64,000 nucleotides of DNA from CAMLQK01 sp035478775 (GTDB taxonomy: Bacteria > Patescibacteriota > Saccharimonadia > Saccharimonadales > UBA4665), in contig DATIJG010000002.1 in the NCBI GenBank assembly GCA_035478775.1, positions 62,001 to 126,000 on the forward strand, given 5' to 3'. The first letter of the stretch is position 1; the number at the start of each line of letters is the position of its first letter. This document shows positions 8,471 to 17,296 of this stretch, in pieces. A model generated the notes under the pieces. The model ran no database searches, was not told the DNA's origin, and saw nothing but the letters and a program-made list of their open reading frames with translations. The translations under genes were made by a program, and so were the position numbers.

Positions 8471-10087
8471 TTATTTGGGGTTCATGCGGCCACCGGAATA
8501 TGGGTTGTCAAGCGCATGTTGAAGCACGAGGTAAGCGACCGCATTGGATTCTTTTCTCAGGTATCGAACAGCTTGCTTGCCGCTTTTAGCGTTAGCCAAG
8601 TTGATGGCATGGGAGCGCTTGTGGGTGTCCTCGGCATGGCGCGTAAATAAGACAATATCTAAAATGCTTTGGCCGATAATTCCCCTGCCTGTCGAGCGCA
8701 TGTCGACAATGGCGCTCAACCGCACCAAGCTGTTCCGGTCAATTTGGCTACCATATTTGAGCGAGTCGATATACGCGTCATCAACAGGCAAAATAACGAC
8801 GCGCGGTTTTTCCAGTTTGCCGTAAAATTCCTCGGGAATCACCTTTTTGGCTGGCGACTCGCTCCCTTCAATTTCCACCGATTCCCATACATTGCCTAAG
8901 GCTGGCCCATACAGCTCTGTGGCCTTGGCGTCAAGCTGCGCCAGTGCCGAGAAAACAACAGTGTTTATGTCTTCAATCTTTTCTACGCTGATTGTTTCAC
9001 CCGGTTCAAGTGCCGCGCTAAATGTATATGGATTGTCTTCGGTAAGCACTTCTTTTGCATATGCCCGCATTTCTAATTCGCGTTCCGTAAGAGACGGTTC
9101 CGAAGGTTGTTCTTGGGGGGCTTTAATTTGTGCCGCTGCGATCTTAGCGGCTTTGGCGGCAAGGCTACGGTCAAAGATATGCGGGTGGTAAATGAATGTA
9201 GCTGCGATACTCGTTCGAGGGATCTGAGGATATTGCTGGTAGGCGGCGCGTAATTCATCTACATTGCGCGTAAGTAGCGGCCGCTTTGCGCGCATATTGT
9301 ACTGCTGAAGCGTTTCCCAGGGTAGAGCAGCTATGAATGCCTGCCACTCGCTATACATAGTTTGAAGGATTGCGTCCCGCTGGTGCCAGGGTAAGCTATG
9401 GGTACTAATTGGTACATCTGGGGATGGCAGCTCATATTGTGCAGATTGTAAGGCCATGCGGGCAGTCATGCCGTACAGGCTGTAGGCGTGGTTTATAAAA
9501 CCATTTTCGACCTGGTAACCAAAGGGCGGCCAGGACTGGCCTAGTACCTCCGACCAATTATTTGTTGACCATTCGTCAGAACCTAAACTTAGTTTCCGGT
9601 GCGGCAGGATATATCTAATATCGCCGGCAAAGGTTAAGGCATGTACTTTGACGATACTCGTTATGTTACTTGGGTCGTCAAGGCTATATACATCAGACTG
9701 GTGCTTATCATGCTCATTTTGTTGGATATAATCCCGGATTGTCTGTAAGTACGCTGCCGGCTGAGTGGGGTCAAGCCGTTCAATGGTTTGCGCTAGCCGC
9801 TGCACCCTGTAAGCTTTTCTGAGGTCTGCTTTGGCAGCCGCGACTTTCTCTTCACAGATTCGGGCTGCTTGAACAGAGGTATATTTGCCAAGGTCCGGCA
9901 ACACAAATTGGTCGGGTATTTCTTGGCTTGACGATGGGTCTTCCTGAGCAATCTGCCTGATATGTTCTATGGGTACCAACAGTTGGCCGCTTTCAAATTC
10001 GGCGCCAGCATTAACAAGGGCGATGTTGCTTAAGATACGCTTCGTATCTTGGTAGTATCTGATTTCTTCGGCACGCTGCTCGTACAT
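8471..10087 (-). CDS. Unknown large soluble protein, about 538 aa
   Basis: The frame is open from 10105, but the ATG at 10087 (MYEQRAEEIRYY) starts the protein-like sequence and is preferred; neither has a clear ribosome binding site. No family is recognised. The N-terminal ~150 residues are helical with coiled-coil tendency, the middle is mixed, and a segment around residues 330-370 (AKAAKIAAAQIKAPQEQPSEPSLTE) looks like a flexible linker. The C-terminal region contains VVILPVDDAYIDSLKYG and a His/Arg-rich stretch. Largest member of the unrecognised minus-strand cluster. Confidence 0.62.
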   Translation of the reverse strand: MYEQRAEEIRYYQDTKRILSNIALVNAGAEFESGQLLVPIEHIRQIAQEDPSSSQEIPDQFVLPDLGKYTSVQAARICEEKVAAAKADLRKAYRVQRLAQTIERLDPTQPAAYLQTIRDYIQQNEHDKHQSDVYSLDDPSNITSIVKVHALTFAGDIRYILPHRKLSLGSDEWSTNNWSEVLGQSWPPFGYQVENGFINHAYSLYGMTARMALQSAQYELPSPDVPISTHSLPWHQRDAILQTMYSEWQAFIAALPWETLQQYNMRAKRPLLTRNVDELRAAYQQYPQIPRTSIAATFIYHPHIFDRSLAAKAAKIAAAQIKAPQEQPSEPSLTERELEMRAYAKEVLTEDNPYTFSAALEPGETISVEKIEDINTVVFSALAQLDAKATELYGPALGNVWESVEIEGSESPAKKVIPEEFYGKLEKPRVVILPVDDAYIDSLKYGSQIDRNSLVRLSAIVDMRSTGRGIIGQSILDIVLFTRHAEDTHKRSHAINLANAKSGKQAVRYLRKESNAVAYLVLQHALDNPYSGGRMNPK

Positions 10088-10221
10088 GTGAATACCATAC
10101 CACAACAGTTACAACAACACTATATTATTGTATAGGTATACTCTACTCTAAAAGTATAAGTGGGTGCTTCCTGCGGTCTTTGTAAATTCTTTTCGCGGGA
10201 ACCCGCACGTTAATGTAAACT

Positions 10222-10995
10222 TTAGGTGAAGTGGATAATCGCGCTGGCTATATCGAGTAGTTCCTGGTTTTGCTTGGCACGCCGGTGTAATCGTTCTTCA
10301 AAGGTGAGGCCGGTTGCGTCTCTTGCGCGGAGGTCTATGACTCCGGCTTTTACTGCGGCGCGTTTGTACGCTTCGAGCTTACGAGGGTGTGGCGTCACGA
10401 AAGCGTGGCGTGTTACTTTTTCTTCTTTGCCGTCAGTGAGTTCAATAGTGTCGTACGCCCCTATAAACTCAGCCCCGTCGTTGGCGGCTCCGCTTAGCGA
10501 TGCGTCATTTTCTTTACGGATTGACGTGAATAGAGCTAGCGGTTCCTCTGTAAAGCTGTTCAGTTCGGGGCGGTCGAAAAGCACATGTTGCCGTGCTAGC
10601 CGTAACCATTTCGATACTCTTTGGTCGCGTGCCGCAGGGTGCATCGCAATCCAGCCTTTGTCACAATGAGGCCACGGCGTGCGAGCATCTGCTTCTTCGC
10701 GTACCCGGCACATGCCCAGAAAACATGTGCCATCTTCGTTTGTCGCCGCCAAAAACAAGCCATCCGGCTTTTGCTGGTTGCTCCGCACGACGTCAAGCCA
10801 CGGCCGGTCTATTATCTGACTTTTAAAAACGGGGCTTAAGTGTTGTGTCGTGTCTTGGCCAATAAGCCCGGCTTTCTCTAAAACCTCATCAGAGATATAC
10901 TCAAAACGTATGACTGTTGGTTCGGCAATAGGATCGCGGCCGGGTAATTGCAAACCGGCCGGTGCTTCGAGGCGTAGGCCCTCAATAAGTGGCAT
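10222..10995 (-). CDS. Possible GNAT-like acetyltransferase, 257 aa
   Basis: AAGGAG lies 7 nt before the ATG at 10995, which fixes the start (MPLIEGLRLEAP) although the frame extends further upstream. The central region GLFLAATNEDGTCFLGMCRVREE followed by KGWIAMHPAARDQRVSKWLRLARQHV has the strand-loop-helix order of a GNAT fold, with a degenerate acetyl-CoA loop (AARDQRVSK instead of RGxGxG/A). This is a remote resemblance, not a firm assignment. The C-terminal helix is basic. Part of the unrecognised cluster. Confidence 0.55.
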   Translation of the reverse strand: MPLIEGLRLEAPAGLQLPGRDPIAEPTVIRFEYISDEVLEKAGLIGQDTTQHLSPVFKSQIIDRPWLDVVRSNQQKPDGLFLAATNEDGTCFLGMCRVREEADARTPWPHCDKGWIAMHPAARDQRVSKWLRLARQHVLFDRPELNSFTEEPLALFTSIRKENDASLSGAANDGAEFIGAYDTIELTDGKEEKVTRHAFVTPHPRKLEAYKRAAVKAGVIDLRARDATGLTFEERLHRRAKQNQELLDIASAIIHFT

Positions 10996-11103
10996 CTTAG
11001 CTCCTTTATGTAAATGATAATAGTATAGGCCTATAGGCCGCAGCTGCTGAAGTAACAAAATATAAACGCTATTGCCATAAATTGCAACTTCATTTATGGA
11101 TAG

Positions 11104-12102
11104 TTAGTATGAGTCTATAGTGCCGTCCGGCCGGTGAATCTTGACCGTTCCGTCCCCGCTAAACATGTATATATCGTGCGGGCCAAGCTGCTCAACGGTT
11201 AATTGGTTAGTAACACGATTTGCGAAATCTCCTAATGCCGTATCGGGCGGTTGCTGGAAGCCAAGCATTCCTATATCTTTATGCCACATTTCCCAGTCGC
11301 CATAGCTGGCTGTCTCGTAGCCTATGGCTGCAAGCGCAAAGCGCGCTTCGGGGTTGTCTGCTTCGAACACAGCGGCCTCATTGCCATCTGTGCCTTTGAT
11401 ATACCAAAAGTCTTCCCGCGTAAATTGGTTATAGAGGCGAATACGCCGTGCCATCTCTGGCCAGTCTGTGCGAAGCTGGCCTTGTAATGCAGCCTCGTTG
11501 GCGTCAAGCCAGCTGCCATCAAGCTGCCAGCCGTTTATGAAACGCTTATTTGCTAGAAACCGATGTTCCCATTTTTGCACAACTGGTTCTGGTAAAAGCG
11601 CTGCTTCATCTAAAAGCGCCGAGGTTTGGCGATAAGACGTATCTTCAGAGTAAGGCTCGCTCGCAACTGCCTTAGCGCGCTCAATCCATGCAACTAGTTC
11701 CGGAGAGAACTTTGCTGCCATGCGCTGCGAAACTTCGGCAAGCCCCTGCTCGCCTAAACCCGTGTCGGTAATCTCCCCGTAGGCAAATTTGTATTCATCT
11801 GGTGGTTGCATAGCAAATAGTGAGGCCGGCCCGTCGGTTATGAGCTCATCCATAGTTACCCCTGGGCCGCTATGGCGCAAATATGTCACATGCAAAGAGT
11901 CGCTTTGCGAAGCGACACCCTCTTTTTCTGAATCTTTGGTGCCACACCAAACATCTATAGCGTATCCATCTGAAAATGCGTGAATGAAGCCCACGACGCG
12001 GCGTGCGATTGTAGAAGTAGCCTCATTGGCTAAACACTCGGATAGGTCTTCAAGGCTTGCCCGCCCCGGAAATTCGTCAGGATCGTACAGATGCTCAGGC
12101 AT
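11104..12102 (-). CDS. Unknown protein, 332 aa
   Basis: No family recognised. The frame could also begin at a TTG at 12108; the ATG at 12102 (MPEHLYDPDEFPG) is preferred. There is no Shine-Dalgarno site and the upstream sequence is very AT-rich, consistent with a leaderless start. The product is acidic and rich in Trp (about ten residues), without membrane segments or signal peptide. The C-terminus IYMFSGDGTVKIHRPDGTIDSY looks like a small beta-hairpin module. It sits in the unrecognised minus-strand cluster. Confidence 0.6.
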   Translation of the reverse strand: MPEHLYDPDEFPGRASLEDLSECLANEATSTIARRVVGFIHAFSDGYAIDVWCGTKDSEKEGVASQSDSLHVTYLRHSGPGVTMDELITDGPASLFAMQPPDEYKFAYGEITDTGLGEQGLAEVSQRMAAKFSPELVAWIERAKAVASEPYSEDTSYRQTSALLDEAALLPEPVVQKWEHRFLANKRFINGWQLDGSWLDANEAALQGQLRTDWPEMARRIRLYNQFTREDFWYIKGTDGNEAAVFEADNPEARFALAAIGYETASYGDWEMWHKDIGMLGFQQPPDTALGDFANRVTNQLTVEQLGPHDIYMFSGDGTVKIHRPDGTIDSY

Positions 12103-12160
12103 AATCAATATATTTTAACATATAATCTGTATATGTATAGAGATAGGCGTTACCTTGAAG

Positions 12161-12778
12161 CTAAGCGCAACGTGTTACCAGCATGGTTGCGCCCAGGCTA
12201 GTGTCGCTGCCTGCGTCGCACTGTACCGTTACCGTAATGTTGTCGGTAGGCCGTAAATACAACGTGACTGTGAGCGTATGAATGGTAGTGCCAGTACCCG
12301 CACCCGTACAAGAGCGTTGGTCGCTAACAAGAAACAAGCATTCGGTAAAAATTTGGATAAACCGCGTGCCAGGCTTGCCGGTATCTGACCAATCCGCCGT
12401 AGCCGTTATGCTGTACACGCCAGCTTCGTTAATTTTTACCTGCGTTGGGTTGCCACTGTCAAAACTAAGGCTTGTACCTTGTGTTACTGTCGTGCTGCCC
12501 CATGGAATACTCGTATAGGTTGTATCGACTGCGGTCATGCTGCTGAGGCGCACACCAATATAATCGCCAATTCCAGGTAGCTGGACAGCCGGAACTTTGC
12601 TTGTGCTGTCTAGGCTGGCGTATCCGTTAGCCGCACCTTTATTGGTAGTCTGCTCGGCGCTAGCAATGGTGGCGGCATCTTGCAGGGTACCAGTGGCTGT
12701 GTGCGCGACACTTAAGAAATCATTGAGGACAGTACCCCAGTTGCCGTCATCACTGCCTGGTGTAGGTAATCGCGCCAT
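12161..12778 (-). CDS. Tail-fibre-like / C1q-TNF-like jelly-roll protein
   Basis: The N-terminus (MARLPTPGSDDGNWGTVLN followed by DFLSVAHTATGTL) matches a short module that I know from phage tail-fibre and surface-lyase proteins, followed by a linker of the type NKGAANGYASLDSTSKVPA. Residues ~75-205 are beta-rich and look like a C1q/TNF jelly roll (VKINEAGVYSITATADWSD ... LTVTLYLRPTDNITVTV). No signal peptide or membrane segment is visible, so export would need another route. Such domains usually trimerise and bind ligands or surfaces. It may be an adhesion factor or a remnant of phage origin; the cluster has no other phage gene. A G-rich stretch precedes the ATG. Confidence 0.65.
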   Translation of the reverse strand: MARLPTPGSDDGNWGTVLNDFLSVAHTATGTLQDAATIASAEQTTNKGAANGYASLDSTSKVPAVQLPGIGDYIGVRLSSMTAVDTTYTSIPWGSTTVTQGTSLSFDSGNPTQVKINEAGVYSITATADWSDTGKPGTRFIQIFTECLFLVSDQRSCTGAGTGTTIHTLTVTLYLRPTDNITVTVQCDAGSDTSLGATMLVTRCA

Positions 12779-12849
12779 GCCCCCGTCCCCTATTTAGCTT
12801 AAGCTTATTATAGCTCGCCTGCCGCAAAAACCAAAGTTTGTGTTACTGA

Positions 12850-13935
12850 TTATTTTATGCCATATTTTGCGCGCGAACGCATAATATTCTGATGCCATCT
12901 TTGTAGTGAGCGTTGGTATGAACGGATTTCTTGAGCATAAACGTCTTCTGTGCGGGTTTTGGGCGTAACTCTATGCTCGTTACCCTGTTTCTCTAAGTGC
13001 TCGTTAAGCAGTTTAGCAGCGTCTTCAGGGGTAAAGGTAGCTAACGCAGTTTTGGCAATGCCGTGTATGCCTTCAAAAATGTGCTTTGCGTCTACGCCCA
13101 TAAACCGGTAGACGTCATTGGTTGCAATACCGATTGTTTCGCCTAAGTTGTAGCCGAATTCTTCTCCTACGAATTGGTACGTTTCTGCTGTGCTGGCGCT
13201 ATCCAGCCTGCGTTTGTCATAGTTGTCGTCGCCTAATACCGGCAAGCCCAAGTTTACAGGTGCTTCAACCCAGTATATAGGTGTACTATTGTCAGAGAAT
13301 AATGACACCTTGCCACCCCTGTTGCCGCGAGCGTCTGTTTCTGCAGATTTGTCCATAATTTCATATGGCTGGTGTGCGGCTGCAGGATAAAAATGGTCGA
13401 CCATTGCGCGCATGGCACCAGACTCGGTTTTGCCATATTTTTCGTAATCGAGCCCCGGGAAAAGCTTTTCCATGCTTACCAATTCATCGTCGTATAAGTT
13501 ACGCCGAATGCCGACAAGCACCAAGCTTTTTGCACCTAAACTTTGAGCACGAAGCAGGCGCGCAGCCGTTGCCTCTACCTTAGCGCCAGGCACAACTGCG
13601 GTATAGGGCGTAAAGTCTGGAGTTACGGTGCCCCTCTGCCCTAGCTGTGTAGATGCTAGCTCAAAAGCTTCTTGTCGCTCTTCACTAGACCTGATCATTT
13701 CCCTTAGGGCGAGGTTTGGCTGCGCATTGTCCCTGGAACCGCCGTAGCGCGAATCAAAACCGGCAACCATGCCTTCCATAACCGCTAACTTTTCGTCTGG
13801 GTCATCCGGCATGGAATATCCAAAGACGCCTTCTGTCATTGTCTGCCAGCCAGGGTTGCTAAGTTCTTCGGCTAAAGCTGCTTCTGACGCCTCGAGGCGG
13901 TGTTCAGGAATATAAACGGTATTGTGTTGTAACAT
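12850..13935 (-). CDS. Unknown protein with faint DUF218 (YdcF-like) resemblance, 361 aa
   Basis: AAGGA five nt before the ATG supports the start. The order of elements VVPGAKVEATAARLLRAQ, GAKSLVLVG, then STAETYQFVGEEFG and IGIATNDVYRFMGVDA recalls the DUF218/YdcF fold (polar switch residues, SxTxEN helix, final strand with HxxRA), but the diagnostic residues are not conserved, so this is an inference only. YdcF-like proteins bind S-adenosylmethionine or act on the envelope in other bacteria. No signal peptide or membrane segment. Member of the unrecognised cluster. Confidence 0.58.
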   Translation of the reverse strand: MLQHNTVYIPEHRLEASEAALAEELSNPGWQTMTEGVFGYSMPDDPDEKLAVMEGMVAGFDSRYGGSRDNAQPNLALREMIRSSEERQEAFELASTQLGQRGTVTPDFTPYTAVVPGAKVEATAARLLRAQSLGAKSLVLVGIRRNLYDDELVSMEKLFPGLDYEKYGKTESGAMRAMVDHFYPAAAHQPYEIMDKSAETDARGNRGGKVSLFSDNSTPIYWVEAPVNLGLPVLGDDNYDKRRLDSASTAETYQFVGEEFGYNLGETIGIATNDVYRFMGVDAKHIFEGIHGIAKTALATFTPEDAAKLLNEHLEKQGNEHRVTPKTRTEDVYAQEIRSYQRSLQRWHQNIMRSRAKYGIK

Positions 13936-14020
13936 AGGGGTCCTTTAGGTTAATGCTCTTTTTGCTAATTATAAAACGTAACATGGGTATTGGCAAATAC
14001 TACGGTTAAATGGCAGTATG

Positions 14021-15046
14021 CTATGGTTTTGCCCACAAAGGTATTAATCGGCGCTCACGCAGGTCAGCGAATAGTTTTATAATGCGCTCCTCGTCGCCTT
14101 TAGCTGCCGACTTCTCTCCGGGCGCGGTCAAAGGCTCTACCAGCTTTGCCCCTTGCCAGCACATAATTGCCCGGGCGAGCATAAAGTGTGGCCATAGTTG
14201 CTGTTCGTATGGTGATAGTTCCCGATGTTGTTGGTACGTGGCCATATACTGCATAATCGGCTCTATATCGCCCCCTTTGGCAGCATACAAGCCCCACAGC
14301 GACATACCCAGGCAAAGCAAAGGTGATGTGTATTCTGTCTCGTTTATGTCGACAAGACCGCTTGGCCGTTCACCTTTAAACATGACGTCTCCCATCCAGA
14401 AGCTCGTGGGCACAACTCCTTGCGGGAGTCTCTGAAAAGCCGCATCGGTGACTCGAAGTATGTCTTTCCAAGTTTCCGGCATTTGCCTAAGTATCTCCGG
14501 AGTCTGGCGTGTAAATCGATCCATATATCCTTGAGTGTCCATAATTTTCAGGCTATCATCAACCTCGGCTAACCTCAGTAATGCAGGATCCCGAAAATGG
14601 CCATGCACTTTGGCGTGCAGTTCCGCTAAGCGGCTCGTTGCAGTGGGCGAGATGTCACTCCCTAGCCTAGCACCAGGAATAAAGCGCGCCAGGATAGCAG
14701 GGTTACTGACTGTCTCAGTTTCAGTTTCATTTTCATGCCAGGCCACAACTGCGTTCTGGTCGCCCGTTCGGTTCGAAGTAATTGTGGGCAAGTAGCTTTG
14801 CACCGCTATACGCTCCTCGGCACCATCAATCTGGATGTTGGCAGTGTTGAGCACTTTGCTCAGCTCATACGCCAAGCGTAATTGCTTAAACGTAATTGAA
14901 TCGGGAAACGCTTTTAGAACAAAGCGCTCCCAATTTGCGGCTTCAGTTTCCGGTGTATCATCGTACAATGGCGTGGGAACGGCCTCTTGAGTATAGCACT
15001 TTGCGTCCGATTTCTCACCTATATTGGCAAAGTTAGGGCCGCGCAT
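14021..15046 (-). CDS. Aminoglycoside-phosphotransferase-like protein lacking the catalytic HxD motif
   Basis: The C-terminal lobe has the layout of the APH/choline-kinase fold: helix SRLAELHAKVHGH near residue 145, then PTSFWMGDVMFKGERPSGLVDINE, which aligns with the HGDLxxxN...GvIDfe loop, and a following helix SPLLCLGMSLWGLY like the plyDLA segment. The first two positions of HGD are replaced, so the catalytic Asp is absent; only the later metal-binding Asp (VDINE) remains. It is therefore likely to be a pseudokinase or a binding protein. It is divergent from the HAD gene, with 42 nt between starts. Confidence 0.6.
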   Translation of the reverse strand: MRGPNFANIGEKSDAKCYTQEAVPTPLYDDTPETEAANWERFVLKAFPDSITFKQLRLAYELSKVLNTANIQIDGAEERIAVQSYLPTITSNRTGDQNAVVAWHENETETETVSNPAILARFIPGARLGSDISPTATSRLAELHAKVHGHFRDPALLRLAEVDDSLKIMDTQGYMDRFTRQTPEILRQMPETWKDILRVTDAAFQRLPQGVVPTSFWMGDVMFKGERPSGLVDINETEYTSPLLCLGMSLWGLYAAKGGDIEPIMQYMATYQQHRELSPYEQQLWPHFMLARAIMCWQGAKLVEPLTAPGEKSAAKGDEERIIKLFADLRERRLIPLWAKP

Positions 15047-15088
15047 TTACCGAAGTTGCCTCGCCATAAAGCCATGTATACTATAAGG

Positions 15089-15748
15089 ATGACTAAAATT
15101 GTTGCTGTTTGCTTTGACGTTGGTGAAACGATTGTAGATGAGACACGCGAGTATGGCACGTGGGCCGATTGGCTGGATGTGCCACGCCACACCTTTTCGG
15201 CGGTTTTTGGTGCTGTGCTGGCTCGCGGAGGCGATTACCGTGAAGCCTTCAAATATTTTGACCCGGAATTCGACCTAAAAAAGGAACGCGAAAAACGTGC
15301 CCAAGCCGGCAAGCCGGAAACGTTTGGCGAAGACGATGTATACCCCGATAGCCGCACTTGCCTGGCGGCTTTGCAAAAACAAGGTTTGCATGTTGCGCTG
15401 GCAGGCAACCAAACGGCGCGCGCCGAGGGTATTTTGCGGTCCCTTGCGTTGCCCGTAGATACTATCGGGACATCCGACAGCTGGGGAGTTGAAAAACCCT
15501 CACCTGCCTTCTTTGCCCGTATTGCCCAAGAACTAAAATGCTTACCAGAGGAAATTCTGTACGTTGGCGACCGGCTAGATAATGACATTGGCCCAGCTCA
15601 AAAAGCGGGTATGCAGACGGCGCTTATCCGTCGCGGGCCGTGGGGGTACATCCTTAAAGAACCCGCTATTGAAAAGCAGTGCTTGTTTATATTAGACACT
15701 CTGGCGCAACTCCCTGAGCTTGTTACAGCGTATAATGCCAAGCCATAA
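15089..15748 (+). CDS. HAD-family hydrolase
   Basis: Haloacid-dehalogenase superfamily phosphatase. Motif I is FDVGET with D10 as nucleophile (the DxG variant), motif II a Ser/Thr region around GNQTA, motif III the Lys in VEKPSPAFF, motif IV GDRLDNDIGPA; this is a class I HAD with a helical cap (residues ~20-80). The frame extends upstream to 14987, but the ATG at 15089 starts the fold and avoids overlap with the divergent gene. The substrate cannot be told; typical ones are phosphosugars, nucleotides or phosphoglycolate. Confidence 0.88.
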   Translation: MTKIVAVCFDVGETIVDETREYGTWADWLDVPRHTFSAVFGAVLARGGDYREAFKYFDPEFDLKKEREKRAQAGKPETFGEDDVYPDSRTCLAALQKQGLHVALAGNQTARAEGILRSLALPVDTIGTSDSWGVEKPSPAFFARIAQELKCLPEEILYVGDRLDNDIGPAQKAGMQTALIRRGPWGYILKEPAIEKQCLFILDTLAQLPELVTAYNAKP

Positions 15749-15910
15749 AACTACAGAAAACTAATACCAACCGCTAGGCGGCGTGTGACCGGGCGGTAAC
15801 AAAACTAGCGCTTGGCCATCTTGGTCACGCTTCGTTGGCGTTTTAACAAATATGGTTACGAGGTCGCCATTAGCCTCAATTAGCAAAAACCTTACAACAT
15901 GTCGCAAAAA

Positions 15911-17011
15911 TTAGGCCGCCCAATCGGAGACTATTTGCATATACCGAGCCGTGCAGATTGTTAGCAAGCGTTCGTCAATATATTCGTTAGGCGCATGAAT
16001 GACAGCTTTGTCGCCGGGGCCGCAAATAACTGCCGGAATTCCTGCTTGCGTAAAAAATTGCTGATCAGTTGCGCCCTGCGTAACTTGTACTTCAGTTTGT
16101 TTTGCTAAATTCATTACGACCTTAGCGATGTTCTCATCAGGGCTGCAGAAACCTGCCGGGCAAGGATATAAAATCTTCGCCTCCCCTCCATATGCCTTGA
16201 CCCACCCTTCGATCTTTTGCTGAAATTTTGCATGGAACGCGGGCACGGTCCGTACGTCTAAGGTCACAGTTGTTTCTGTTGGAATCTGGTTCATAGCCCC
16301 GGTGCCAGCTTGTAGTGCCGTTACGGCTATACCAACTCCGCCAAGAGTGACGTCGGTGTAGCGTTTGTTCCAGCTTTCTTTTTGCTTTTCGATTGAGGCA
16401 ATAAAACTATGCGCCTTATACACGGATTGATCAGTTGGCTTAGGTGGCCTAGAAGCGTGCCCGCCGTTGCCATGGAACGTAACTTTTACAAAAGCATTTC
16501 CACGGTGCCCCAGTACGGCACCAAGTTTTGTAGACTCACCAATAATCGCCGCAACCTTATCGTACATTTTCAAATGGGGTTTTAAATAATTGAGCGTACT
16601 GTTTGTGCCATCGCCTGTTGTTTCTTCCTCGACAACGAACATGCAATACAGGTCGCATGCTGGTTGCATTGCAGCATAGTTGGCGGCCATCTCCATCATG
16701 GCGGCAACCGCGCCTTTCATGTCGCTCGTACCAAGGCCGTATAGCTTGCCATCTTTATTGGTTAGGTGCAAAGGGTCGGTCTGCCAATTATTGCGCTCAC
16801 CTATTTTTACTGTATCAATGTGGCCATTAAAAATGAGGCACTTTTTTCGGTCGTTGCCAGGAATATGTACCAACACATTATTGCCAATGCGTGTTACCCG
16901 GTGGGTAGTGTGTTGCCTGGCCCAAAAGTCAATGTAGTCGGCAATTTCTTTCTCGTTGCCGGATTCAGATAATAGAGCTACTAGCCCGCTAAGGATTTCG
17001 ATTGTTTTCAC
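15911..17011 (-). CDS. M20-family metallopeptidase/deacylase (ArgE/DapE/CPG2 type)
   Basis: A di-zinc amidohydrolase. Metal ligands are visible in order: IFNGHIDTV (His, Asp), GTSDMKGAV (bridging Asp), VEEETTGDG (catalytic Glu pair) and the last His in VIHAPNEYI; the dimerisation domain lies between (GHRGNAFVKV ... TLDVRTVP). Length 366 aa is normal. Substrates in the family are N-acyl amino acids, succinyl-diaminopimelate or dipeptides; the genome context does not choose among them. The start is GTG at 17011, 6 nt after a TATAGT box, so it is probably leaderless. Confidence 0.9.
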   Translation of the reverse strand: MKTIEILSGLVALLSESGNEKEIADYIDFWARQHTTHRVTRIGNNVLVHIPGNDRKKCLIFNGHIDTVKIGERNNWQTDPLHLTNKDGKLYGLGTSDMKGAVAAMMEMAANYAAMQPACDLYCMFVVEEETTGDGTNSTLNYLKPHLKMYDKVAAIIGESTKLGAVLGHRGNAFVKVTFHGNGGHASRPPKPTDQSVYKAHSFIASIEKQKESWNKRYTDVTLGGVGIAVTALQAGTGAMNQIPTETTVTLDVRTVPAFHAKFQQKIEGWVKAYGGEAKILYPCPAGFCSPDENIAKVVMNLAKQTEVQVTQGATDQQFFTQAGIPAVICGPGDKAVIHAPNEYIDERLLTICTARYMQIVSDWAA

Positions 17012-17017
17012 TTACTA

Positions 17018-17023
17018 ACTATA
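17018..17023 (-). promoter_or_regulatory. -10 box of the M20 peptidase gene, leaderless type
   Basis: TATAGT on the minus strand ends 6 nt before the GTG start at 17011; no ribosome binding site is present. Confidence 0.55.
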
Positions 17024-17296
17024 GCATTTACTGCTAGCGGAGAGGATGCTTCTGGCGCTTATACCCTCTTGATCGTTATGCAATTATGCTGCTTAGCTTA
17101 AAAATCCCTTCTTTGTTAAGGTGAAACCCAATAATCAAAGTACTTTTCAGCCTAGGTTTTGTTCCCGTTTTGTTCTATAGTATAACCATAACCTATAATG
17201 GCTTAGATTTATAGAATGTTACATACTTACGAATTTGAAGATACCAGTTTTTTGAAAGTTAACTGCCCCGTAGCCGCCAACTAGATTAGTTTTGTC

